From Paragyromitra xinjiangensis (lineage: Eukaryota > Ascomycota > Pezizomycetes > Pezizales > Discinaceae), in contig JBCAMK010000004.1 of assembly GCA_038503065.1 (NCBI GenBank), positions 757,001-821,000 on the forward strand: a stretch of DNA of 64,000 nt, in the 5' to 3' direction. The notes beneath the pieces were generated by a model, which saw nothing but the letters and a program-made list of their open reading frames with translations, had not been told where the DNA came from and made no database searches. Every line of letters begins with the position of its first letter. Position 1 is the stretch's first letter. Position numbers and translations under genes: made by a program. This document shows, piece by piece, positions 24,119 to 34,018 of this stretch.

Positions 24119-26771
24119 TAATTCTTTTTTGTTTTCAATGTAAATAAGCTACATGCGCGAAGAGCCCTTGAGTATCGTATAGCCAAAGCCCAGAGAGGTG
24201 TTACCCGGAGTTAGCATACGCATAGATTACTGATCAGTAAATGAGACGCATGGCACATCACTCGATAATAGTAATAAACCTGATGATCTTACTGGTAATC
24301 TGGAAGGGTATCTGGATATTTCTGCCTTAGTAGGTTTGAACTCTAAAACGTAATTTATTGCCCGTGCACTATCCTAGTGTGGTGTAAAGCCTTGCCTAGC
24401 GAGAGCGAATGGCCGATGAGAATTTAAAGGGTTCTAGATGATTCGGGATTGCTATTTTCATTAACTATCAGAAGGGCTTTGATGTCGCAATCAACAGTAA
24501 ATAATCAAGTCCGTTACACACCAGATGGCTTCGCCGAGAAGTACGATCTAATTTTATGAGCAGAAGGGTTTTTGTCTTTTACGGCGTGGAAACTATTTGT
24601 GTTAGGAGAAAGCGTGAGATGATTTCATTTTTGCCCAGGTTTAGGAGTGTTTGACTTCTGACCTGCGCAATTAGAAGTTTTCTTATCCGTCTATACGAGT
24701 GATGTACCATGATGCTTAATGGATTTAAGTTGAGTGAGAATTCCTTTTTTGCGAGATGACATATGCTCCTTATTTGGTTAGATTTATGTTGCAGATAGGT
24801 TTTAGTTTTGGGGGTCATTGTGTTGGGTGAGGGTATTATTAAAGAGGATGTCGATCAGAAGATCTTAGTCGCTGGTTCCATCAAAACCTGCCGTTTGGGG
24901 ATCCCTCGTACACATAGTGTATTGGGTTACAAGATAGCAAAACACTTTTAGATTTTAGGGGAAGAGATTTCCATAAGGTCCTTAGGTACTTGTTGGTCTC
25001 TCGTTTTCGTGGATCCAGATGGAAGAGCACATCGATGTTACTGGGCCTCTGACCGTTTAAGTGTGGCTATCCGAACTCTCTAATCTATTTCTCGGAAGTC
25101 TCTATTATCCTTATCCTCCAAACGTATACTTGGGGGTATATCGCAGAAAGAACAGCCTATAATTGACCTAAAGGGTTGGATGCGTGTATGAATTATCCAC
25201 ATTACAAAGGATCAACGCCTTTGCGAAGTGACATCCTATGAACTGAACTACCGAGGTGCATACCCACCCTGGGCTCAAGAGAATAAGCTAAAGAGGCCCC
25301 CCGAGATGCTGGTGCTTTTTATTGTGCTTCAGTCGCCTGTACTGATATATCTTGTGGTAAACTGCTCTACGAGTGGGCAGCCACGGATACACGTACGCTC
25401 TAGTCTATTAGATACCGATTAAGCTAGATTCTGTAAATCTCCGGGCCAGATTACGCAGGAGCAAGTTTATTCTAGAATTTAGTGCACAACATGCTGCCCC
25501 TGCTGTAGGACAGGATACCCTAGCCATAAGACGTGTCAGCGCAAACGTTAACACAACCTTCAGTACCACATAGAACGGTATTGCTGCAAGGTACCCACCC
25601 AATATATTCAGTACCCTAGCGACGTGGAACACAATACCTACAACCACGACTATTTCCGATGCCGCTCAAAGCCCTGCCCTTGTGCTAACCACGGTCCTTA
25701 TCGTGCCCTGAGCTTAAGATTGCCGATAGCAATATGCAGGACATCAACCAAGAGAAGAATTCATTGAGTTTGTGATTGCAGGCAGGCATCTGGCAATGGC
25801 AGTTCTATCAATACTTTATTCAGAAACCACCCAGGGCGAATCCCAGCCCTTATAGCACAGCTTTTATAGCAAGTAAACCACAACACTCTGACTTCATAGA
25901 AGAAGTCCCCCACCCCGGACCGTACTCGTGGAAGCAAAATAAACTCACATTTCTCCGGTCCTCACCGATACCTTGTAATAATCTCTAGGCACACCATTAA
26001 AAAGCCGTTATATGACATGCGGCGCCCAGAAGCGGCAACCCTTATCCCTTGTGATAACCGACAACCCACCAACCAACCTCACATCCTTATCAACGACAAT
26101 CCCTTCCATTCCCACCCTCTCTACATTCCTCGGAGACGCTCACCCAGACCTACATGACAACATGTAATTCCGACCTCCGACTCCCCTCTTCCCCCACCCG
26201 GGAACTCCGTCATCTCCTGATCGATGTTCTAGAAAGAAAGAAAAACCCGCAGTGACTAGTTACCGCTTAGGTTGCAATTGGTGCCGGTACGTGGGATAAC
26301 TACTTATGCAGTCACCTTAATATTTTCTTATTCCGTTCTCGGAGCTCGGCCCACTGCGAGTTCCGAGATTTTCATCTTTTCTGAGTAACATTTTATTCCA
26401 GACCTAGGGACGCCGTGCTAGCCGCGTGAGAGTTATTGATTTGCTCTTTCTTACTGAGCTGTCCGTGGCTTCAGCCGTACCGTACCGACATCATACGGCT
26501 TTTTTGCGGCTGGGGCTGGGCGGTCACTCCACTAGGCTGAATCGTAGATCTTCAGCTAGCTTTCGTCATTTCTTTCTATTGGTTCTCTTGTTTGGTTATT
26601 GAGTCTGGCTTCTTGACCTGGACAGCATAGTATATATTGAGGTTGAATTCAGCTCTGGAAGTGTATTTCTTTCCTTCCCATAAAGCTTCAAGTTTCTGTT
26701 CAAATCATACAGAGTCGATATAAATCCTTATATTTCTTTGAATATTTTCCCTACCAAGACCTATAAAAACC
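24119..26771. other. Intergenic, no gene recognised
   Basis: Open frames are short. The best is a hydrophobic, Val/Leu-rich minus-strand frame at 25408-25647 that continues upstream past one TGA. It matches no family I know. The last 150 bases hold TATATA (26632) and CT-rich DNA before the short F-box gene and are its likely promoter. Confidence 0.45.
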
Positions 26772-27559
26772 ATGGCAACATCATCACCATGTCTCAGCTC
26801 ACTCCCTACCGAGCTCCTCGAAGGTGTGCTGTCACATCTACAGATTAAACAACTCCTCCACGTCTCCACCGTATCTCAAAGAATTCACGCTTCAGCCGAG
26901 TACCTCGTCCAGCAACGATTCAGACACCTTGAAGATCTTGACGGACATAACTTAATATTCGAATGCTCTCCTCCAAGTGATCGGGTTTGTACCCCCACTC
27001 AAAACTCATGTAATATGTGGCTAACAAGCTCCAGCGGATAACCCCATATCACACCTGCCGTCACAATGGTGCCTCCCCTATGGACACAAAGGGAGCACAT
27101 AACCTCAGCTCCATATATGCTCATTTTACACCCCTCCCTGCACGTCCGGAGTGTGATCGCGTATATAGGACTCTTCCATTCGACACCAGCGCGTATTTCA
27201 CGCAGCTGCTCGCATCGGCGGTGCTTGCGAAGCGGGTTGGGGGGGCTACAACTGTTGTGGGTGTTGTTCCAGAGACGTTTTTCCGGATACGGAAGACGTG
27301 GTTGCGGGAGGCGGTGAAGAAGGGGGAAACGGCTGTGATGTGGTTGGATGAGGGAGAGAATGTGGGGTTGAGGTTGGGGGTGAGGGAGGTGAGGGTACAG
27401 GTGCCGCAGCGGGAGTTGTTGGTATTTCAGCGGGAAGAGGATGAGGATGAGAGGGCAACGAGTTTTGAGGTGGCGTTTGAGGAGGTTTGTGTCAGGATGG
27501 GGTACTTGGTGGGGATGGTTGAAGAGGCGGAGGTAGGGGAAGTGAATGTTTTGAGGTAG
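26772..27559 (+). CDS. Short F-box protein
   Basis: Two exons (26772-26984 and 27035-27559) flank a 50-bp intron with donor GTTTGT and acceptor CTCCAG, giving 245 residues. Residues about 8-45 (LSSLPTELLEGVLSHL, then LLHVSTVSQRIHASAE) form a classical F-box. The remainder has FECSPPSDR at the splice, a conserved-looking FTPLPARPECDRVYRTLPFD stretch, and an acidic C-terminus. The start lies in good context (ACCATGG). F-box proteins normally link a substrate to the SCF ubiquitin ligase through Skp1. No substrate-binding repeat (WD40 or LRR) is evident, so the target is unknown. Exon 2 is notably G-rich on the coding strand. Confidence 0.8.
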
Positions 27560-27819
27560 AATTGGGGGACGAACTGGGGGATTGTATTATAGATTTTTTC
27601 TTTCCATATGTTTCTGGGGTTTCTTTCTGGATGGGTTTTTATTTGAGTAGAGGGATGGTATAATATACAGTAAAGGGATTTTTATATGCTTGCCTGTAAT
27701 CGCTTTTGGGATGTATGTAACCTCGAAGCAGGCTTCAGAACCTCAAGGTCGTAGTTTAAGCTTCTACAAAGCTATCAGTCATAGAGCGCCCATGGAAACT
27801 ATCTAGACCAACATTACCT

Positions 27820-28562
27820 TTATTTCGCAAGCACCTTCTTAACAATCGCTGCCACCTCCCCCTTCACAACCGGCTTCCCCTCAAACACCTTCATTACCTC
27901 CCTCATCACCCCACCCATATCACCCGTTCCAGCATCAACAACGCTCTTCACAACCGCCACAATCTCATCCTCACCAACTGTCTCTACCTGCGACGCATAC
28001 GAGTCTAGTACCGCAATCTGACCCGCCTCTCGTTCAGCAAGATCCTCACGACCAGCAGCACGGAATTCAGCGACTGAGTCTGCAGACTTGGACCGTGTCT
28101 TGGTGATAAGGGCAAGGATATGGAGGTCTGTTGTAGGCGGATTGGACGTCTTGGAAGCGTTTGTGATTTCGGCGAGGAGGCTCTGGGGAAGGGGTGTTAG
28201 ATGGGATATGGCATGGTGAGGGAGGATGGCCGTACTCGGAGAACATTGAGTCTGGGTGGGGCTCGTTAGCTGTGATGTTATTGGGGACCTGTGTGGTGGG
28301 GGTTCACTACTTGTTGGTGTCTTTGCTACGCATGGCATCCTTTAGATCGGCTCTGTGAATTGAAGCCGTCAGTCCCGAAGTGAAACCTGATCCTCTCACT
28401 CTTCCATCTCCCCTCCATCTTCTATCCCTCTATTCTTCCGCCCCCCACTGTGGAAGTCCGAACACACCTGATCTTGGATAACAAGGGAGGTGTTGGCACC
28501 GAGGAATAAAGTCTCCGAGACGCAGGGGCAACAGCCAGTCGGAAAGCGGATCTGGAAAACAT
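27820..28562 (-). CDS. AIM41: AIM41-like mitochondrial YqeY/GatB-like domain protein
   Basis: Four exons on the minus strand (28562-28468, 28352-28311, 28251-28236 and 28182-27820) give 171 residues. The N-terminus MFSRSAFRLAVAPASRRLYS is arginine-rich, without acidic residues, as in a mitochondrial presequence. Then come SKIRADLKDAMRSKDTNK, LNVLR, SLLAEITNASKTS and the YqeY body EFRAAGREDLAEREAGQ, ending in a GEVAAIVKKVLAK helix. This is the domain arrangement of yeast Aim41 and bacterial YqeY, related to the tail of GatB amidotransferase. The exact biochemical role is unsettled. Exon 3 is a 16-bp micro-exon supported by exact frame, AG/GT borders and family sequence. A branch-like CTAAC precedes the last acceptor. 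It shares a short divergent promoter with the Yip1-family gene. Confidence 0.88.
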
Positions 28563-28893
28563 CACGTTGTTTCTGCTGACTGGGATGTAGCAATTAATTG
28601 AGTGAATTTATCGAAATGGAAGGGATTCAGAGTGGTGGTGGAACGAAGTCTTGGATGATTCTTAGAGGAAAAGAAAAAAAACGGCGTGACACAATAATAA
28701 AATAATTAAAAATAATTAAACAATACGAGACAGGGTTAGGGTTCTGATGTCAACGTCAGCCTCATAACTGGCTTCTAAACATATCACTTCCGGACATCTG
28801 CAGCACTATCGTCACTACCACCATCATTCCCTATCTGCCAAAATACACAAATATATACACCCCGTAGCTGCAATAGCTACTCTATAGCTCACC
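28563..28893. promoter_or_regulatory. Divergent promoter between AIM41 and the Yip1-family gene
   Basis: These 331 bp separate two oppositely transcribed starts. They contain an AATAATTAAA-rich segment (about 28695-28720) and the telomere-like motif GGGTTAGGGTT at 28733-28743. Shared use by both genes is inferred from spacing. Confidence 0.5.
28733..28743. promoter_or_regulatory. Telobox-like motif
   Basis: GGGTTAGGGTT, nearly two telomere repeats, lies in the AIM41/Yip1 divergent promoter. Teloboxes in promoters of housekeeping genes are bound by Tbf1-type factors in some fungi. Function here is an inference, since an 11-bp match can be chance. Confidence 0.35.
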
Positions 28894-29782
28894 ATGTCCT
28901 CCAGTTCCCATCTAAACCCTTACGAGAACTATGAATCCAGCCGGATCGAACAAGACATCATCGACCCCGACGACCGTAAGCTCCTCCGAACGCGCGGCCT
29001 ATTCCCACAATCCCTCAAACACAGAACCTTACTAACACACCCCTCTAGTCGATATCAACGACCTCGACGACCCTCTCGATAACCCCACTGCCCCTCTTAA
29101 CCCCAATACCCTTACTTCCGCCATCCCCGGGGAAGACCGGCGCGCCCCTACAAACACCCTCGATGAATCTGTCTGGGACACTCTCTCGCGCGACATCTTC
29201 GCCGTGTGGTCAAAAATGAAGGCAGTCCTATACCCTAAATTCACCTTCAAGAAATGGCCAGACGCAAACGACGTGCTCGAGTCTGGAGGCGGGGCGAGGG
29301 TTATTGGCGATTGGGACCTGTGGGGCCCGTTGATATTCTGTTTAGCGCTGAGTACGCTGTTGAGTATTGGAGCGAGCGAGAAGCAGAAGACGGATGTGTT
29401 TGCGGGTGTGTTTGCTATGGTGTGGGTTGGGGAGGCTGTGGTGACTGCGCAGATTAAGTTGTTGGGTGGGAATATGTGGGTCTCCTTCCTTCCTTCCTTG
29501 TGGTGTGGGTTAGGTTGTTGATGGACGGGCAGATCGTTTTTTCAGTCGGTTTCTATCATCGGGTATACGCTCTTCCCGGTCGTTATCTGTGCGTTGTTGT
29601 CGGCGCTGCATATTCCCGCACTTGTCAGGGTCCCTGTGTACTCGGTTTGCTTCCTGTGGTCGCTTGCTGCGGGAGTGAGTATTTTGGGTGGTAGTGGTGT
29701 TGTCATGAATAGGGTTGGGTTGGCTGTGTTTCCGTTGGGTGTGTTTTATGGGGGTTTGGTTTGTCTGTGTTTGGTCAGCTAG
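28894..29782 (+). CDS. Yip1-family Golgi/ER membrane protein (YIPF6/Yip4-like)
   Basis: Three exons (28894-28975, 29049-29475 and 29533-29782) give 252 residues. A hydrophilic, acidic N-terminus is followed by SVWDTLSRDIFAVWSKMKAV, then the family hallmark DWDLWGPLIFCLALS and five hydrophobic segments: LIFCLALSTLLSIGA; FAGVFAMVWVGEAVVTA; IIGYTLFPVVICALLSAL; VYSVCFLWSLAAGVSIL; LAVFPLGVFYGGLVCLCL. The acceptor GGGCAG joins exon 2 to exon 3 as LGGNISFFQSVSIIGY, matching the family. Yip1-domain proteins bind Rab GTPases and help vesicle traffic at ER and Golgi. Assignment to the YIPF6/Yip4 branch is by resemblance of the DLWGP and NISFFQ regions and is less certain than the family. Confidence 0.86.
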
Positions 29783-32700
29783 GGGAGTGCGATGGAAAAG
29801 GTAGGTATGAGGAAGTGAGGTTGGGAGTATTGACTAGGGTTTTACTGGTTCTTGTGGTAGAACGTGGGGCTTGTATATATATGGCTTTTACTATTTGTTA
29901 TCTTTTTTTCTCTTTGCTTTGCTCTACATCTGCTTCCTTTTCCTTACCCCTGTTCTTGTCGCTATCTTGCTAGAGTGTTGGTCCCTACTAGTACTTCGTA
30001 CCTGCGTAGCTAGGGAAAGGTTGAAAGCTGTCGCTAGCTTAAATATATCACGGTTTGATCTCAGGATTCGAGGTACCATACGGCTCCATGACGAGTGATA
30101 TTTTGAGATTCTAGTATGGAGCGAACGGCAGTGTCTCTACTGCGGATATGATAGAGAACGGTCACCTCGGGGTGCAGCCCTAGTCTAGGCTTAGAGAGCT
30201 TAGCTACTCTAGGTGTGTTGTGGGCATTTAGTGGATATACATGGTATCATATCTATAGAGCATTTCCCGTAGCCCGGGAGGCTACTATATCCTCTGACCA
30301 GACACAGGGGGATGCACCTGGGGTGTTCACGTGGAAATGAACCTTAAACCCATCCGCTCGACTAGATCTTCTATGCTACCTAATGTGGGCTGGCGTAAAG
30401 CCGACGTGAAATTTACGGTTGTTCACTTGCTGGGTACGGCTTCACTTGAGCCAAGGGCGGCCGAGTGGGCTTTGTTTCTAATTTTAAATAGCCAGATAGA
30501 TGAGGGACTGATATTTTCATGGGATTATATATATGTGAATGGCGAACCTCTTGGGTGAGTAGGTGCTATGGAATTAGATATGATAGGCCCAAGATTAGCC
30601 GATCATGGTAATATCGGCTTGGTGATGAGGCTGACTAGGGCCTCACACACTGGAGAAACCGGAGATTTTCAAACCTAATGCTTGTCTTGTGGGCTGCTAC
30701 CTTTTGTTTTTGAGGTTGATGGTACATGCGGTTAAGCCTTTTAGCGATTTGGCTTTTAGCTGGTGTTGGGTATATTGTTTGTAGCCCACTAACGCAGTAC
30801 AGAATGTGTTTCGGGGAAAAACTGGCCTTTCTTCTACACATAAGGTCATATGAGCAGATCATATATTTTCATGGTCTGACCGGATCTAAATGGCCAATGA
30901 CGGATCAGGGTCATACCATTGGAGGTCTTGGCTATGACAAAGGTGATTGGTGAACTGTTACTTACACTAAGCTGCAGCGCTACAGTACTGAGCTCAAATG
31001 AGCCAACCCCACCCTCTTAGATCTGTATAAACGCTTCAAGGCCCCGGAAGTAACAGTGTATCGGGTGAATCCGGCAGATGTTGTGGAAGCCAGATAACTT
31101 TACGGGTTTCCTCAATCCCGTTTAAACACTATCATGTTGCATAATAACCTTCGTAATATCGTTTTAGTGGTTAGGCCATCGATTCCGTCTACGCATGCAA
31201 TCTGGGAGTTGAGTCACTACACCTAGAAATCTACGGAAACACAGAGCCTCCCAGCAAGCGACTATGTCTCGGTACTCCCACTGCTGAAATACCTTAAACC
31301 CAGCTGGTGGCGTCCATACAAGGTGCGGTGAACCTGAAATGGCGATGCTTTTTCTCGATGGACCACGGAAATGTGATGTTCCAGCAAGCCTTCGTTGTCC
31401 ACATCCTGTCAGCAGGGTTTCTTCAGCAAGCGAGCCTCAGTGGAGTGATGTCTCAGCCTCCTTTCTCGCGTATGCAGAAGCAGTGGGCACTCTAGGGGTA
31501 GATGTGGGTAAGTACAAGCGTATTTGGGGAGGAACTTGGAACGCCCAAGGTACTGGTAATGTCTTTTCTGCAGCTTGGGTTTTCCCTGATCAAGTGTCTC
31601 ATGCGTTCCAAACAGTTATGTACGGCTACTGTGTGACGGTCACGAGTCCTGACGGCTCCAGGTCATCAGCGATCACTCGCACTTCTTCGGCAAGTAGAGT
31701 TCGTTCTATGATGCCGTTACGTGACATTTTTCGGTCCTGCCGACTTTGGAGGAGGCGTTTCTGCATGAAGAACGGGAACATGAAATGAATGACCTCGGGT
31801 GGGACAGCTGTTTCTGTTCGCCTGCAAGTACATCCATCCGGAGCTTGAGCTCAAACTGGGTATGTTGGAATCCGTGCAATTTCAATTGCATCTGGGGTGC
31901 ATAACTGGCCGTGACTTCTTTAACATGTGTCTATCCGTTACTGTTTCTGATCCTTATATTTTTGCTGGTATGGAAGTCTCATGCTCGTCAGTCAAGCTTT
32001 GGCGGAGGAGTACGAATAGAGGTGGTACAGAACAGCCATCATCAAGGATAACATCCTGGCCAACAGCCGAGGAACAGCTAAATCGGAGAGAGTAGCCCCG
32101 CCAGCAAGTAAATTAACCCCGAACCATATCATGCTATCTGTCGCCATAGATTTGATTGCTCGCTACCACTCATTGATCAAATCGTCTAGGCTGTTCCTAG
32201 TCACAAAGGATCAGACTGCCCAAGGCGCTGTGAGTTATATAACTACATGTAGGTTTCTCGATCAAACAATCATGTTGGATATATCACCGCGTTCTTGGGT
32301 CCATTTAGTTTTAAATGCAACCTGACGGGGAGGGTACGATCCTGGAAGAACACCCCGTGACGGCATTGGGATACGGGATAGAGATGTGACTGCTCAAACC
32401 ATCAGATACCGCGAAGGAAGGAAATTTAAATTGGAAAAAACATCCTGTCGGTCAGCGGATAAATAGTTCAAGTTAATCTACTCTATACTGCTATCTCCTG
32501 GTCGGATAACCTAATGATTATATCGGGGTCTCGAGGTGGACGAATTCGTCTCAAAGGTGGACTGAAATATGGTACTGGAAAGCGACTAAACATCGTTTAT
32601 CGATAAGGACGGAGACGATCTCTTCCCTTCCGCAATCTGCGTCCCTTTTGAGTTGCGCAATGGCAACGGTCGGAGGCGTTACCCGTTTTGATGGTCGCGT

Positions 32701-33186
32701 GGCTTGAGCTCTTCAGTCTGTGCCGACGTCAGACAGGCTGATTCGGCGAGGTGCAGGCGACAGGCAGAGCCAAGACGGCCTTCCCCTCTTCCCGTCGTCC
32801 TCATTCCATGTATCACAGGCAGCTGTCGACAACCAACAAAAGTCCGCAACATCTCGCAACCACCCTTGGACCAACAGAATCCTGCGGAAAACCAGCCAAC
32901 CATTCGCCAGCATTTCATTGGCAACTCTACGCCCGTGCTGGGTATAATTGAGCACTGGACCAAATCCTATTCGGGCCATCACGAGTTGTGCCGTGGATAG
33001 CCACTTGAAATTCAGGACGGAGAAAGCCACGGGGAAGAGCATATTCCCTCACTCATTCAAATCTCCCTCCACTCACGACCACGACTGAAACTATCTTCCT
33101 TAGAGTTTGACTTTGCCGCCGGCTGTCGCTTCGACGAAACAACTAGACGACACATACGCAGGGCGCTTAGCCTCGCCGTTTTAGGC
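29783..33186. other. Intergenic, possible eroded coding sequence
   Basis: No intact gene is recognised. From 30331 to about 32324 open frames are somewhat longer and more protein-like than in other intergenic DNA (see the separate entry). The rest shows short frames only. The last kilobase lies upstream of BRO1. Confidence 0.4.
30331..32324 (+). other. Possible degenerate coding region
   Basis: Frame 1 from 30331 reads through about 130 codons with two stops. The frame from 30726 starts with a signal-peptide-like MRLSLLAIWLLAGVGYIVCS and continues to about 31330 interrupted by a handful of stops, including the stretch LYKRFKAPEVTVYRVNPADV. A 149-codon frame follows at 31339-31788. Stops at several positions are one transition away from CGA, CAA or CAG codons. 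No family is recognised. A fossil gene or transposon is possible, but chance is not excluded. Confidence 0.2.
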
Positions 33187-33213
33187 CTGCTGCTGCTGCT
33201 GCTGCTGCTGCTG
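33187..33213. repeat. (CTG)9 microsatellite
   Basis: Nine perfect CTG units lie about 0.8 kb upstream of the BRO1 start, in its CT-rich upstream region. The tract is non-coding here as far as can be seen and is likely to vary in length between strains. Confidence 0.9.
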
Positions 33214-34018
33214 CTCATCGTTCATCACTTTGCCTTTGTTGGTAGCGATCGGTTGTTTTTTTTTCTTTCCCTGCGCTGATGGTTGTGGAGGTGCCTGTGG
33301 AGCTTGTATTTGGGCTGCTACTGCTGCGGTGTCGGTGAATCCATACCTGGCCTGGTCTGCCTCCGTTCTGCCATACTCCCCCCTTCAAGCACATTTTCCC
33401 TTCTTTTCGTTCCCCTTCTCTCCGTTGCTGCTGCAAGTCGACCACACGCTGGTCTGCTATCTATTCATAGACGTCCATCCAACCCACTTGCCATACCATC
33501 CATCCATACATCCAATCCATCCCTCTTCCTGCTGCTGCCCCATTTTGCCCCCAATCTATACATAGCCGTTCTGCAGTGCTCCCTCCCACCAACCGCTCGC
33601 TTGGATCCCCCCCCATCCACCCCCCCGCCAGCAGGAGCCACAGCTGCTGTACGAGTACCGCGAGTCCCTACAGGAGACGCAGCAGGCAGCAGTCAGCAGC
33701 GCGGCGTACCGTAGAACAAGCAGGTAAGGCGGACGGCCAATTCGTGTGCAGGGGCAAATCGCTGTGTGTTCGTCATTTCAGCTGCGAGACGACCAAAATA
33801 TCTTCCGCTTGATCTCGTTGCCATTCTCTCCCTCTTTCACCCCTCTCACTTTTTCTCTCGCCTAAGACTGCTGGTTGAGCTGGATTGTCTGTGCCGGAAC
33901 GTGCGATAATTATATCTCACCTCCACTCACACCGACCTTCGCACACACAACAACGGTTGGGAGAGCCAAACGTCACGAGCATCCAAGCAAGCGGAAAACT
34001 TAGGAAACCGCGGAGATC
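33214..34018 (+). promoter_or_regulatory. CT-rich upstream/leader region of BRO1
   Basis: C- and T-rich tracts (for example 33370-33640, including CCATCCATC repeats, and 33830-33860) precede the BRO1 start, resembling pyrimidine-rich fungal promoters and 5' UTRs. Open frames within it are low complexity and are not taken as genes. Confidence 0.4.

Noticed and set aside
28183..28338. N-terminal part of the 172-codon frame starting MPCVAKTP
   Set aside because: It is intron sequence read through in the wrong frame. The spliced exons restore the conserved YqeY sequence.
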